Source: Polyangiaceae bacterium
GTDB taxonomy: Bacteria; Myxococcota_A; Polyangia; Polyangiales; Polyangiaceae
Assembly (NCBI GenBank): GCA_016712345.1
Contig: JADJRH010000011.1
Coordinates: forward strand, 4,278,001 to 4,342,000
Reading direction: 5' to 3'
DNA: 64,000 nucleotides
The notes under the pieces were generated by a model. The model searched no databases and was not told where the DNA came from. It saw nothing but the letters and a program-made list of their open reading frames with translations. Shown here one piece after another: positions 18,333-27,342 of this stretch. A program made the translations under genes and the position numbers. Every line of letters begins with the position of its first letter. Positions within the stretch are counted from its first letter, which is position 1.

Positions 18333-19028
18333 GTGAAACCCGACCCGGTTGCACCCAATGTGTACCGTTTTGAAAAGCTGCCGGACACGAGCGGCTGGGG
18401 CATCAACATGCTCGCCGCGGTGTTGCCGGATTTCGGCGTGGTGCTCTACAGCCCAACGTGGCTCGGTGCGGGGACGTTTGAAGCGGTGGACGCGCTCGGT
18501 CCGGTGAAAGTGATCATCGCGCCGAACGGCTTTCATCACTTGTCGCTCAAGCGCTTTCGCGAAAAGTACACAAGTGCGATTGCCGCGGCTTCCGGGACTG
18601 CCATCAAGCGCCTTGAAACCAAGGGGCATCAAGGTTTGGTGGATCTGTCCCAACTGAAGCTCCCTGCGGGCGTACACGTGTTGGAACCGGAGGGTCTCAA
18701 AAACGGCGAAGCATGGCTGTCTTTGCCGGGCGAATTGGGCACAACGTGGATCGTTTGCGACGCGTGGTTTAATGTGAAGCGACCGTTCACAGGCTTTATG
18801 GGCGCCATGTTGCGCGCGCTCAAAACGGGGCCCGGGCTCGCTGTAAATCTCACATTTCGCTGGCTCGCGGTGGGCAACGTTGCGTCGTACGTCGCGTCGG
18901 CGCGCGCCCTTCTCGAAGCCGAAAAGCCAACGTCGATTGTGGTTTGCCACGGCGATGCGATCACCTCGGAGGGCGGCACGGCGGCGCACGAACAGGCACG
19001 GGACATCCTGGATCGCCGCTTGGGTTAG
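18333..19028 (+). CDS. DUF4336-like (metallo-beta-lactamase-related) protein
   Basis: The chosen GTG start at 18333 gives 231 aa beginning VKPDPVAPNVYRFEKL; GTG at 18240 would add 31 residues with little coding character. YSPTWLGAGTFEAVDALG and VKVIIAPNGFHHLSLKRF match the usual pattern of DUF4336 proteins, which resemble metallo-beta-lactamase folds but often lack the full HxHxDH metal motif. It diverges from the crotonase gene with starts about 118 bp apart. Substrate and role are unknown. Confidence 0.65.
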   Translation: MKPDPVAPNVYRFEKLPDTSGWGINMLAAVLPDFGVVLYSPTWLGAGTFEAVDALGPVKVIIAPNGFHHLSLKRFREKYTSAIAAASGTAIKRLETKGHQGLVDLSQLKLPAGVHVLEPEGLKNGEAWLSLPGELGTTWIVCDAWFNVKRPFTGFMGAMLRALKTGPGLAVNLTFRWLAVGNVASYVASARALLEAEKPTSIVVCHGDAITSEGGTAAHEQARDILDRRLG

Positions 19029-19082
19029 CGAAAACGCCGATTAGTTCTCGACGCCGCGGCCGCGAATTGAGAATCTCCCGTT

Positions 19083-19550
19083 ATGTCATTTGTCCCGAGC
19101 ACGTATCTCGCGCTTCCTGCGAGCGGCGGCTGCCAATGCGGCGCCGTTCGATACGAGATCAGTGAAGCCCCCGTCGACGCCAATTATTGTCACTGTCGCA
19201 TGTGCCAACGCGCTTTGGGCGCACCGTTCGGCGCGTTCGCCACGGTCAAACGTGAGCACTTTCGATTCTCTGAGGGTGAACCGGCGTATTTCGCTTCGTC
19301 GTCGGTGGCGCGGCGGGGTTTCTGCGGCAAGTGCGGAACCCCGTTAACGTTTGAATACACCGCGTCGAAACATATCTCTTTCACGATTGGCAGTTTCGAC
19401 GAGCCCGACTCCATCACTCCCGCGTCACATATCGGGTGTGAAAGTCAGGTTTCGTGGCTTCACATCCTCGACGATCTACCCAAAGACACAACTCCTTTCG
19501 GTGCCGGTACACCCACCGAAGGGATGGATAGTTACCAGTCCAAACTGTAA
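19083..19550 (+). CDS. GFA-family zinc-binding protein
   Basis: This 155-aa protein of the Gfa/CENP-V fold follows the preceding gene by 54 bp. The zinc-binding cysteines are visible: GGCQCGAVRY (about residues 16-25), YCHCRMCQRA (about 37-46) and FCGKCGTPLTF (about 80-90). The founding member was described as glutathione-dependent formaldehyde-activating enzyme. Most homologues have unknown substrates, so I assign only the family. The length is typical and the frame is intact. Confidence 0.9.
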   Translation: MSFVPSTYLALPASGGCQCGAVRYEISEAPVDANYCHCRMCQRALGAPFGAFATVKREHFRFSEGEPAYFASSSVARRGFCGKCGTPLTFEYTASKHISFTIGSFDEPDSITPASHIGCESQVSWLHILDDLPKDTTPFGAGTPTEGMDSYQSKL

Positions 19551-19569
19551 TTCAAGCTCCGCATCTGTT

Positions 19570-20004
19570 CTACCTATCTACTTCGAGGGCAACTTTTGCA
19601 AACTGCCCCACGTTTGGCGGCGTTTCTGCCCACGGCCCTTCTTGAAATGTAACCCAACGCCATTGAGTAAACTCGTTATTGGGTTCAACATGGGTGGTGT
19701 CCACGTCAGCCACAAATACGAAGTTCATGTGCAGGCCTTTGGAGCCGGCAATATGCTCTTCATACCCAATCAGGCCTTCAGGAACGCCGTCGATAGGGCT
19801 TGTCTTTGGGAAGGTTCCCACAAGGCCCGTTTCTTCAAAAAGCTCGCGGCGCGCAGCTTCAAGCGGCGTTTCTCCCTCGGCGATCTCCCCCCCGGGCGGC
19901 AGCCAAACCCCAAGTCGCTTGTGCAGGATGACAAGCACTTTGTCTTGGTACCTTGGGTACACAGCTACCGAAAACGCACGCCGAACAGGCTCTTTTGTAG
20001 TCAT
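19570..20004 (-). CDS. NUDIX hydrolase
   Basis: This 144-aa protein contains the complete Nudix box GX5EX7REUXEEXGU. It begins at GGEIAEGETPLEAARREL and ends with FEETGL, giving the Mg-binding REXXEE core. It hydrolyses nucleoside-diphosphate-linked or related substrates; the specificity is not readable. Its start overlaps the stop of the upstream PP2C gene by one base (ATGA), so the two are translationally coupled. Co-transcription may mean a shared role, but the family is too broad to say which. Confidence 0.9.
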   Translation of the reverse strand: MTTKEPVRRAFSVAVYPRYQDKVLVILHKRLGVWLPPGGEIAEGETPLEAARRELFEETGLVGTFPKTSPIDGVPEGLIGYEEHIAGSKGLHMNFVFVADVDTTHVEPNNEFTQWRWVTFQEGPWAETPPNVGQFAKVALEVDR

Positions 20005-20882
20005 CAGCGACAGCGTACCAAAACCGCGGTGATGTTGTCGTGCCCTCCTCGGTTGTATGCGGTTGCAAGCAACTTGGCGAGGGTGGCTTCAAGAGTCGGG
20101 GTGCCCGCCAACGCAAAGCCCATTTCGTCGTCGCTCACCAAGTTCCAAAGCCCGTCGGTGCAGAGTAGAAACACATCGTCAGGCTCCACGGCAAACGTTG
20201 TGACATCAGGCTGAACGCGAGGACGCCCTCCCACCGTGCGCGTGACGATTGTCGCATTTCTATCGGCAATTTCAGGGCGAGCCGCGTCTTTATAAACCTT
20301 CAGGTAGAGTTCGCGAAGCGAGTGATCGGTTGTCAGGCGCTCCACTTTTCCACCCCGAATTCGATACACGCGCGAGTCCCCCGCGTGAACGACCGCCGCT
20401 CTACCCTGGTTGACGAGGAGGCCCGCGAAGGTAGTGGCCATGCCATCGAGATGCTCGTTTTCAGCGGCCGTTTCGTTGATCAGCCGGTTGGCGTATTGAA
20501 CAGCGGCAACGAGGAGGTCACCCAGCGAGCTGAGTTCAAACGCGGGGCTCATAACAATCTGACCCTCGTGACCTGAACACAAGAGTTTGGCGCGGCGGGT
20601 GGCCACATCTTCCAAGAATCGGTGAACGTTTCCAACCGCAAGACTCGATGCAACCTCCCCACCGGCATGCCCGCCCAATCCGTCGGCCACGGCGCAAAAA
20701 CCGAGTTCAGGTGTGAGGCGATAAGCGTCTTCATTGTTCTTTCGAACCTGACCGGGATGGGTGATTCCCGCCGCCTCGAACACTCGTAAGCCGCGCCAAA
20801 ACGTTGTTTCGTCGTCGGCGTCGTCGAGTGTCATGGGGAGGGTGGGTTCGTCGGAACTGTCGCGCGAGATGACGGTGTGCAT
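20004..20882 (-). CDS. PP2C-family serine/threonine phosphatase
   Basis: This 292-aa PPM-type phosphatase has motifs in order: GQVRKNNEDAY (motif 1), CAVADGLGGHAGGEVAS with the metal-binding Asp-Gly, AAVVHAGDSRVYRI, LTTDHSL, LLCTDGLWNLVSDDE and GGHDNITAVLV. These carry the aspartates that bind two Mn/Mg ions. It is cytoplasmic, with no membrane segment. It would reverse Hanks-type kinase phosphorylation, and a matching kinase lies 2 kb away on the same strand. The N-terminal 30 residues are acidic and extend before the catalytic core. Confidence 0.93.
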   Translation of the reverse strand: MHTVISRDSSDEPTLPMTLDDADDETTFWRGLRVFEAAGITHPGQVRKNNEDAYRLTPELGFCAVADGLGGHAGGEVASSLAVGNVHRFLEDVATRRAKLLCSGHEGQIVMSPAFELSSLGDLLVAAVQYANRLINETAAENEHLDGMATTFAGLLVNQGRAAVVHAGDSRVYRIRGGKVERLTTDHSLRELYLKVYKDAARPEIADRNATIVTRTVGGRPRVQPDVTTFAVEPDDVFLLCTDGLWNLVSDDEMGFALAGTPTLEATLAKLLATAYNRGGHDNITAVLVRCR

Positions 20883-21035
20883 GGCGAGCCTCCAATCGGG
20901 CGGCCGCTCCCGGTCTGTGAGAACCGCAAGCCGGCCTGGTTGAATGGCAGGCGTATTTGGCGGGCCCTTCGCCCACCTCCCCCGGTGGCCGTTTTTTTCT
21001 ACTGCGCGCCCCGTTCGCGAACGCTCGCTGCGCCC

Positions 21036-21722
21036 CTACTTTTTCTTTTTTTCTTCTTCGGCCAAGATGGCTTCGGCTTCGGCTTCGGCCTGAGCCTCGA
21101 ACTCATCCATGTTGATGTCCGGCGCAACCCGAAGGCGCGCTCCCTGAGACACCGTTGATCCACTTCGGGCGCTTTGAATGGCGCGCGCCAACCCTTCCGG
21201 ATTGGGAGAGGCCACAAGGGTGACTTCAGGTTTACCCTTGGCGTTGGTCCACTCAATTCGAACCGCGCGGCCGGCATCACCGACCATGTTGTACGCCCAC
21301 GATCCATCCATACCGCGGCGAATGCCAAAGCCGCCGTAATATTTCCAATCGTAGTTGACCGCTTTTGCGGCCTTCACCGACGAGAGTGGAATTTTGGGCC
21401 CAAACAAACCGTATTGAACGATGACTTCGCTATGGGTAACCGTGACGCGAAGCACCGAAAAAAGAAGGGCCAACAGCGTCATGACAAACGCTGTAATGGG
21501 CAATGCGATAAACGCCGTCAGCGGAACGGTGGGCGCCGTTGCGAGCACAGTTCCAAGGGCAACCGCCTGAATCACAATGGGTAGGGCAAAGAGCAGTAGA
21601 AACTTGCCCGGCACTTTGATCTTGTCACGGTAGAGCGCACCGTCACCGGCCATGTATTTGGCCTCGTAGTCGTCCGCCGAGCGCGCCCCACCGCTGATTT
21701 CACTTTCCGGTTGCTCCGCCAC
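21036..21722 (-). CDS. Two-helix membrane protein with PH-like domain
   Basis: This 228-aa protein has two hydrophobic helices (KFLLLFALPIVIQAVALGTV and ALPITAFVMTLLALLFSVL, about residues 42-90). A region like bacterial PH domains follows (VTHSEVIVQYGLFGPKIPLSSV, DWKYYGGFGIRRG, VRIEWTNAKGKPEVTLVASPNPEGLARAI). The tail is an acidic/lysine coiled coil (AEAEAEAILAEEEKKKK). Eight bases separate it from the preceding gene on this strand (the kinase C-terminal part). The arrangement suggests a membrane accessory of the kinase operon. The function is unknown. Confidence 0.6.
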   Translation of the reverse strand: MAEQPESEISGGARSADDYEAKYMAGDGALYRDKIKVPGKFLLLFALPIVIQAVALGTVLATAPTVPLTAFIALPITAFVMTLLALLFSVLRVTVTHSEVIVQYGLFGPKIPLSSVKAAKAVNYDWKYYGGFGIRRGMDGSWAYNMVGDAGRAVRIEWTNAKGKPEVTLVASPNPEGLARAIQSARSGSTVSQGARLRVAPDINMDEFEAQAEAEAEAILAEEEKKKK

Positions 21723-21729
21723 AATTCAC

Positions 21730-22647
21730 CTACCCGGGCCACGGAACATCGTTCGATCGGCCCGCGCGCAATGTGACGCTGCCTTTTTTGGGTGTTGCGT
21801 CGGCCTGCGGAGGGCGAAACTCACATGTGCCCGTCCATGGAGTGTCGGGCAGTTTTACACTCGCGCTTTGCCCCGCCGCAACGCTTACTCCAAGGCGTGT
21901 ACACAAGAGTTGAGCGTTGGCGGGTGCTCCCACCAATCGAATTGTTGCCGGCCGAAGAGGAACGCGAAGGGTAAAGTGCTCTACTCCCTCGGGAGAATCG
22001 GGCGGAGGCCGCGTGACGGTGATCGGCCCATTCAACTCGTCACAACAATCGGCTTCAGGAACCGTGACACGCACCGCATGTGAACCGAACGGCAGTTCAA
22101 ATGGGCCTGACAGCCAAGCTCTTTCTAAACCGTCTACCCATAACTTACCACCGGCTGGAATGACGGTGAATCGAACCTTACGGGTAGACGGTCTACCATT
22201 TTGAGGGGAGGTAGTTGTCGTGGTTGTGGCTGCAATACTCACGACCGGTGGTGTGTACACACGCGTTTTGGGTTTTCCAGATGCTTCCGGCGGGCCCATC
22301 GGATCTTCATCGGGCATATCCGTGTCCGGCTCGGCTGTTTGGGTTGGCTCAACCTGCGCCGCACTTGACGTGCTTGTGGTTGGGGAGATTTCAGGCCCCA
22401 CAGGGCGTTCACGAACCAACTTCACAACGGCAAACGAAACGAGCCCCAACGTGATTGACGTGGCCCCCACAATGGCCGCGCGACGGAGCAGTGCCCTCCT
22501 GTTGCGGCTCGCCGACAGGCTTGTGATCCGCTTTAAAATGGCCAGATCTTGAGGCCTGAGAGCCAACGCTCGGTTGAAATCGGCCGCGGCGCTCGGACTG
22601 TCGCCGGCTTTTCGAGCGGCTTCTCCACGGGCCAAAAGAGCGGGCAC
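21730..22647 (-). CDS. C-terminal (membrane and extracellular) part of frameshifted Ser/Thr kinase
   Basis: This 305-aa open frame begins with TPR-like helix text (ARKAGDSPSAAADFNRALAL) that normally follows the catalytic domain in myxobacterial kinases. A transmembrane helix (AAIVGATSITLGLVSFAVVK, about 57-76) precedes a Pro/Thr-rich linker. PEGA-like strands follow (FTVIPAGGKLWVDGLE, ELPFGSHAVRVTV), with a second such unit near ATIRLVGAPANAQLLC. Read one frame over, the text just upstream (AYFKDPEGYTRSLGERIV) joins smoothly to the kinase gene. A separate gene starting at this GTG is therefore unlikely, and this should be the same protein. Confidence 0.8.
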   Translation of the reverse strand: MPALLARGEAARKAGDSPSAAADFNRALALRPQDLAILKRITSLSASRNRRALLRRAAIVGATSITLGLVSFAVVKLVRERPVGPEISPTTSTSSAAQVEPTQTAEPDTDMPDEDPMGPPEASGKPKTRVYTPPVVSIAATTTTTTSPQNGRPSTRKVRFTVIPAGGKLWVDGLERAWLSGPFELPFGSHAVRVTVPEADCCDELNGPITVTRPPPDSPEGVEHFTLRVPLRPATIRLVGAPANAQLLCTRLGVSVAAGQSASVKLPDTPWTGTCEFRPPQADATPKKGSVTLRAGRSNDVPWPG

Positions 22648-22678
22648 AATTCGCTCGCCGAGCGACCTTGTGTACCCT

Positions 22679-23740
22679 TCAGGATCTTTTGAAATACGCC
22701 AAGATCTCCGCCGGGGGATCGGTCAATCCAAGCGCGGCCAGCTCGTTGCGAATATGTTCGGCCAATTCTGAAGCGCTTGCCGTTCGAAGATCCACTTCGC
22801 GCGCAAGCGCTGTTGCAACAATCTTGGACCAGCGTTGGCCCACCGATGCTCGCTCCGATTCGGCCGATGGGTATTTTCCGTCGAGCACGCGCCGAAGCAC
22901 TTGGGCCGGGTTTTTCCCTTCAAACGGAAGGTGACCCACAAGCGCTTCGTACATGAGTACACCCAGCGCAAAGACGTCGGTGCGAGCGTCGACGTCGCCG
23001 CCTTCGATCTGCTCAGGCGCCATGTGCGCCGGCGATCCGAGCACCTGGCCGGTGACGGTTACACCCTGCACATCAAGAATTTTGGCGATCCCAAAGTCCG
23101 TGATCTTGATCACCACGCGGCTCGGCCCCCGGGCTCTTCGACTCGGCCGTTCAGGTTCGCTCTTTCGATCTTGAGGAGCCGATGCGACGCCGCTCTCCGT
23201 AGGTGGTCGCGACACACCGCTTTTGTCCTCACGCGGCGGCGACTCTTTGCAATCCTCCAGCGAAAAAGGTGATCCTTTGCACCCCGCCGGCAGCTCAAGC
23301 AGCACGTTTTCGGGCTTGATATCGCGGTGAATGATCCCCGCGTCGTGAGCGTGCGAGAGCGCTTCACAAAGCTCCAACACAATGGCAGCGCCAATCTCCG
23401 CGGGCATATCCCGATGGTCCTGGAGCACCTTGCGAAGCGTTGTTCCGCGAATGAGTTCAACCACCAAAAATCGGTAGCGATCGTCGTCCGCCGATACGTC
23501 GTACACCTCGACAATGTTCGGGTGGCGAAGCTTTGCAGCAGCTCGCGCTTCAGCCACGAAACGCGTTGCCACTTCGCTGTTTTCGCGCAGGTGTTTGTGG
23601 ATAATTTTGACTGCCACCTCGCGCCGCAGACGCTTGTCGGTCGCGCGGTACACCGTCGCCATGCCGCCGTGCCCAATTTCCTCCAGAAGGTCGTACTTCT
23701 CGAGGACGGGCGTGCCGCCGAGCGACGCGCGTAAATTCAT
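22679..23740 (-). CDS. Hanks-type Ser/Thr protein kinase, catalytic part
   Basis: The kinase domain covers residues about 14-345 from the ATG at 23740. The elements are glycine loop EIGHGGMATVYRA, VAVKII lysine, catalytic loop IIHRDIKPENVLL, ITDFGIAK (DFG), VLGSPAHMAPEQIEG and DVFALGVLMYEAL. An unusual low-complexity insert with many Ser/Pro/Arg residues (about 155-215) separates the catalytic loop from DFG. The frame stops abruptly at AYFKRS, because TTCAAAAGATCC carries one base too many. Without it, the sequence continues in the downstream open frame to give a protein of about 669 aa with a membrane and an external domain. It lies 19 bp after pyk. Confidence 0.93.
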   Translation of the reverse strand: MNLRASLGGTPVLEKYDLLEEIGHGGMATVYRATDKRLRREVAVKIIHKHLRENSEVATRFVAEARAAAKLRHPNIVEVYDVSADDDRYRFLVVELIRGTTLRKVLQDHRDMPAEIGAAIVLELCEALSHAHDAGIIHRDIKPENVLLELPAGCKGSPFSLEDCKESPPREDKSGVSRPPTESGVASAPQDRKSEPERPSRRARGPSRVVIKITDFGIAKILDVQGVTVTGQVLGSPAHMAPEQIEGGDVDARTDVFALGVLMYEALVGHLPFEGKNPAQVLRRVLDGKYPSAESERASVGQRWSKIVATALAREVDLRTASASELAEHIRNELAALGLTDPPAEILAYFKRS

Positions 23741-23759
23741 GGGTGACGCCTCGGCGCTG

Positions 23760-25301
23760 TCACTCCACAACCCTCACTCGGATGGAGTTGGTGCTCCCCA
23801 CAACACCGACGGGCGCGCCGAACATCGCCACAAATTTATCACCGGGTGAAGCGAGCCCATTTGCGAGCAAAAAGCCGTTTGCGCGGTCCATCATTTCATC
23901 GGGGTGGCGCATAGCTCCAAACGGAAATGCGGTCACACCCCAAAGGAGCGCGAGCCGACGACAGGTTGCCGGATTGGGCGAAAATGTGATGATCGGCACG
24001 GTGGGGCGCGCTTTCGAAACGTACCGCGCTGTGAGCCCCGTTTCGGTGAAAGCCACAATCACGCGCGCTTCAATTTGCCGCGCGATCTCGGCCGCGCTGC
24101 GAGCGATCGCTTCCGCAACAGCGGCGCGCTGCCTCGCGACTTTGCTGGGCTGCGGCTCACGCGTTCGATCCCAAAGAGATCCGGCCGCGTCGGTGTGCGC
24201 TTTGCTCGAAAGCGGCCGATAAAAACGCGACGCTTCCGCCTCGCGAATGATGCGCGCCATCATTTCTACAACCAGCGCGGGATGATTTCCCGTGGCAGTT
24301 TCCTGCGAGAGCATCACCGCATCGGTCCCGTCGTACACCGCTGTGGCCACATCGCTCGCCTCAGCGCGCGTCGGGCGCGTTTCGGTCACCATCGACTGCA
24401 ACATCTCGGTCGCAACAATCACCGGGCGCTGGTGTACACGCGCCATACCCAAGATCTCGCGCTGCAAAATGGGCACCTGCTCGGGGGCAAGCTCAACCCC
24501 CAAGTCGCCGCGAGCCACCATCACCGCATCGGTCACGTGCAGGATGTCTTCGAGATTGTCGATGGCCTGAGGCGTTTCGATCTTCGCCACAATCGGCGTT
24601 GGCTGGCCCCAGGCTTCGGTGATGTCGCGCACCAGCCGAATGTCATCCGCCGTTCGAACGAAACTCAGGGCCACGTAGTCAACCCCGATCGAAAGCCCAA
24701 AAGCCAAGTCGCTTTTGTCTTTTTCAGTGAGCGCTGAAATGCGTACACGTCGCGAAGGAATGTGTACACCACAGCGGTCGCGCAGTTGACCGCCGTTTTT
24801 CACCACCGCGCGCACCCGCGAGTTGTCGGCGCGCTCGATCACTTTCACGCTCACGCGCCCGTCGTCGAGAAGGATTTCGTCGTCGGGCCTTAGATCTTCG
24901 GCCAAACCTGTGTAGTTGATCGGAATCTGCGACGGCCCGCCTTCTCTCGCGGGAGCCATTGCCCGTTCACTTTCAACCTCCACAAGATCCACATTTTCGC
25001 CGGGCGCGACGTCGAGCGTTCCCCCTTTTTTAGAAGGGTTTTCAGCGTTGGCGGCAGCCTTCGGAAAACACCCGCACCGGATCTTGGGGCCACACAGATC
25101 TTGAAGAATGGCCACCGGTCGCCCGGCTTGTTCGGCCGCAGCGCGAACGGCCGCAGCTCTGCGACCGTGCTCATCGTGCGAACCATGTGAAAAGTTTAGT
25201 CGCGCAACATCCATCCCCGAACGAACCAGCTCCACGAGCGTCGACGGGCTTTCCGATGCGGGACCGATTGTGCAGACGATTTTCGCTCTTCGGACGAGCA
25301 C
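23760..25301 (-). CDS. pyk: Pyruvate kinase
   Basis: This enzyme converts phosphoenolpyruvate and ADP to pyruvate and ATP in glycolysis. From GTG 25301 (RRAKIVCTIGPAS) it has 513 aa; ATG 25376 would add 25 residues. Motifs include RLNFSHGSHDEH, ILQDLCGPKIR, the B domain (about residues 75-180) with a somewhat long insert rich in Ala/Glu/Lys, and the signature IVAKIETPQAIDNL with the catalytic Lys. MVARGDLGVEL, VATEMLQSMV and RAEASDVATAVYDGTDAVML follow. The C-terminal allosteric domain is present. It is co-directional with the kinase gene downstream, possibly one operon. Confidence 0.95.
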   Translation of the reverse strand: MLVRRAKIVCTIGPASESPSTLVELVRSGMDVARLNFSHGSHDEHGRRAAAVRAAAEQAGRPVAILQDLCGPKIRCGCFPKAAANAENPSKKGGTLDVAPGENVDLVEVESERAMAPAREGGPSQIPINYTGLAEDLRPDDEILLDDGRVSVKVIERADNSRVRAVVKNGGQLRDRCGVHIPSRRVRISALTEKDKSDLAFGLSIGVDYVALSFVRTADDIRLVRDITEAWGQPTPIVAKIETPQAIDNLEDILHVTDAVMVARGDLGVELAPEQVPILQREILGMARVHQRPVIVATEMLQSMVTETRPTRAEASDVATAVYDGTDAVMLSQETATGNHPALVVEMMARIIREAEASRFYRPLSSKAHTDAAGSLWDRTREPQPSKVARQRAAVAEAIARSAAEIARQIEARVIVAFTETGLTARYVSKARPTVPIITFSPNPATCRRLALLWGVTAFPFGAMRHPDEMMDRANGFLLANGLASPGDKFVAMFGAPVGVVGSTNSIRVRVVE

Positions 25302-25410
25302 AGCCCACGAGCATGACACGAATAGCCCCGCGGGTACCAGCCTCACAGCACGTCTTTCGTCCCGCGCTGAATACATCGAACTTCAGCCGAACAGGTGGTA
25401 CCGATAGAGC

Positions 25411-26478
25411 GTGCTGCTCGTTCGCGCGCGCCTCGCAGGCATCGGCCCGTTCGAAGATGCCACGATCACATTCGGCGATCCTGAATCGCGACCCCGACCT
25501 TGCACTGTTGTTGTCGGCGGTGCCGGATCCGGCAAAACGTCGCTCCTCTCGGCGATCGCATCCACACGGCCGGGCCACGCAATTGCGCAGCTTGCCCATC
25601 GCACCGATGTCGCGCCCCCGGGATTTGTCGTCACCGAATGGCACCTCGGCGACGACGACAAAACGCGCCCTCACGCCCTCCGTGTGACTTCGCCCAACGC
25701 CAAACTCGACGAACCCGACGACCTCGCGCTCATTCGTCGACGCGAACAAACACTCTACGATCGCCGAGCCTCCGAGCGCGGATTTGTGTTCGTCGCGTTC
25801 TCGGGAGCGCGCTGGTTTTCGCGAGCGCCGTCCGCCATTTCCAGCCCGGATCGGAGCATTCTTCGCTACGACGTGCGCGCTGCCGCCCACTTCGACGACG
25901 CATCGCGAGCCGATCTCGCGCGTGAAACAAAACAGGTTCTCACCTACGCCGCCGCCGGTTCAGCGCTCGCCACCCGTCTACCCATTCGCGACGCCGCCGC
26001 CGAAAGTGCCCACAGTCGCCTGCGCAGACTCGACCTCGCCGTCATCGGTGCGGTTCTCGCCGCGCTCGAAGGCACCGGCATCGCCTACGATGGAATAGAC
26101 CCTGTGCGTTTTGAACCGGTCTTTTCGACGCGCGGATCCACCATCCTTTTCGACGATCTACCCCGCAGCATTCGCCACGTGTTGGCCTTCGTTTCCCTCA
26201 CCCTGCGCGCTCTCGCCGGAGCTTACCCCGACATCGATCCACGCGGCGCCGAGGGTGTGGCAGCCATCGACGACGCTGAGAGTCAACTCCCCATCAGCGA
26301 ACAAAGAACCTTGGTTTTACGCCTCAAACGCGCTCTACCCAACGTCCAATGGATTGTTGGCACCGCCTCGCCCGCCGTTGCCGAAGGTGCCGAGTTGAGC
26401 GATGTCGTCGCCCTCAGACGCTCCCCCGGGTCTGGAAAAATCGAGATTTTTGACGGCGCAGAAGCCGTATTACACTAA
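25411..26478 (+). CDS. RecF/OLD-like P-loop ATPase
   Basis: This 355-aa protein has Walker A GGAGSGKTSLLSAIA (about residues 36-50). A Walker-B-like GVAAIDDAES lies near residue 285, followed by RALPNVQWIVGTASPAV, the sensor-type segment of SMC/RecF-like ATPases such as AAA_15/AAA_21. No toprim or nuclease domain is seen, so it is not a complete OLD nuclease. GTG is the start. It opens a forward run (ATPase, sirtuin, GH31, lipoprotein) with small gaps and is divergent from pyk across about 110 bp. The substrate is unknown. Confidence 0.7.
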   Translation: MLLVRARLAGIGPFEDATITFGDPESRPRPCTVVVGGAGSGKTSLLSAIASTRPGHAIAQLAHRTDVAPPGFVVTEWHLGDDDKTRPHALRVTSPNAKLDEPDDLALIRRREQTLYDRRASERGFVFVAFSGARWFSRAPSAISSPDRSILRYDVRAAAHFDDASRADLARETKQVLTYAAAGSALATRLPIRDAAAESAHSRLRRLDLAVIGAVLAALEGTGIAYDGIDPVRFEPVFSTRGSTILFDDLPRSIRHVLAFVSLTLRALAGAYPDIDPRGAEGVAAIDDAESQLPISEQRTLVLRLKRALPNVQWIVGTASPAVAEGAELSDVVALRRSPGSGKIEIFDGAEAVLH

Positions 26479-26490
26479 AGAGATCTTCCC

Positions 26491-27342
26491 ATGTCCCAAA
26501 CAGCCGTCCTATCGCAGCTAGACCGCGCTGCCGAAGCTGTATCAAATGCTCAGGCCCTATTCATCACCGCCGGCGCCGGCATGGGGGTAGACTCCGGCAT
26601 GCCCGATTTTCGCGGCCCCGAGGGGTTCTGGCGAGCCTACCCACCTTACCGCGCTCTCGGCCTTCACTTTGAAGAAATGGCAAACCCCCGGTGGTTTATC
26701 AAAGATCCCGCTCTCGCATGGGGTTTTTACGGCCACCGCATGTTTCTCTACCGCCAAACAAAGCCCCACGCGGGCTTTCAAATTCTCAAACGTTGGGCCA
26801 TTTCCAAACCCGTCGAAGCGTTCGTTTTTACCTCCAATGTCGACTGCCACTTTCAAACCGCCGGGTTCTCCCGCGACCTTTTGGTGGAGTGCCATGGCAC
26901 GTTAGAATACTTACAGTGTACAAACGCGTGTGGACAGGAAGTTTTCCCATCGGCCGGTATAACCGTCCAAGTCAACCCTGAAACATTCCGGGCCGAAGGC
27001 GATCTACCCAAGTGCCCCCGTTGCGGCTCACTCGCCCGCCCCAATGTCCTCATGTTCGGCGACTGGCAATGGGATGGTTCCCTCACAGAGCGCCAAGAAA
27101 AAAACATGGCCCACTGGTTTGGCGAGGTGAAAAAAAAGGCCGCTCCCCTTGTGATTGTCGAAATGGGAGCCGGCACCGGTGTACCCACCGTGCGCATGAC
27201 GAGTGAAAGAATCACCTCCCTTTTTGGAGGCACCCTCATTCGCATCAATATCCGCGAACCCAATGTCCCCGCTGGAAATATCGGCATTTCCCTCGGCGCC
27301 CTCGCCGCCCTCACCGCCATTGATGAACGGGTGTCCGCATGA
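26491..27342 (+). CDS. Sir2-family NAD-dependent protein deacylase
   Basis: This 283-aa sirtuin begins 12 bp after the ATPase stop. NAD-binding motifs are ITAGAGMGVDSGMPDFRG (about residues 25-42) and FTSNVDCHF, with the Asn-x-Asp element. The catalytic His is in LVECHGTLEYLQC, the zinc cysteines are in QCTNACG and KCPRCGS, and GAGTGVPTV is the Rossmann ribose-contact loop. It removes acyl groups from lysines using NAD. The gene overlaps the next start by four bases (ATGA). Its classical zinc-ribbon architecture differs from NADase-type defence SIR2 proteins. Confidence 0.93.
   Translation: MSQTAVLSQLDRAAEAVSNAQALFITAGAGMGVDSGMPDFRGPEGFWRAYPPYRALGLHFEEMANPRWFIKDPALAWGFYGHRMFLYRQTKPHAGFQILKRWAISKPVEAFVFTSNVDCHFQTAGFSRDLLVECHGTLEYLQCTNACGQEVFPSAGITVQVNPETFRAEGDLPKCPRCGSLARPNVLMFGDWQWDGSLTERQEKNMAHWFGEVKKKAAPLVIVEMGAGTGVPTVRMTSERITSLFGGTLIRINIREPNVPAGNIGISLGALAALTAIDERVSA

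Noticed and set aside
20883..21035. Terminator between PP2C and the PH-like membrane gene
   Set aside because: There is a T-rich stretch near 20990 but no clean stem before it on either strand.
25411..27342. ATPase plus SIR2 pair as an anti-phage system
   Set aside because: The sirtuin has zinc cysteines and the catalytic deacylase layout rather than a NADase defence domain, and the ATPase has no nuclease. The run continues into GH31 and lipoprotein genes.
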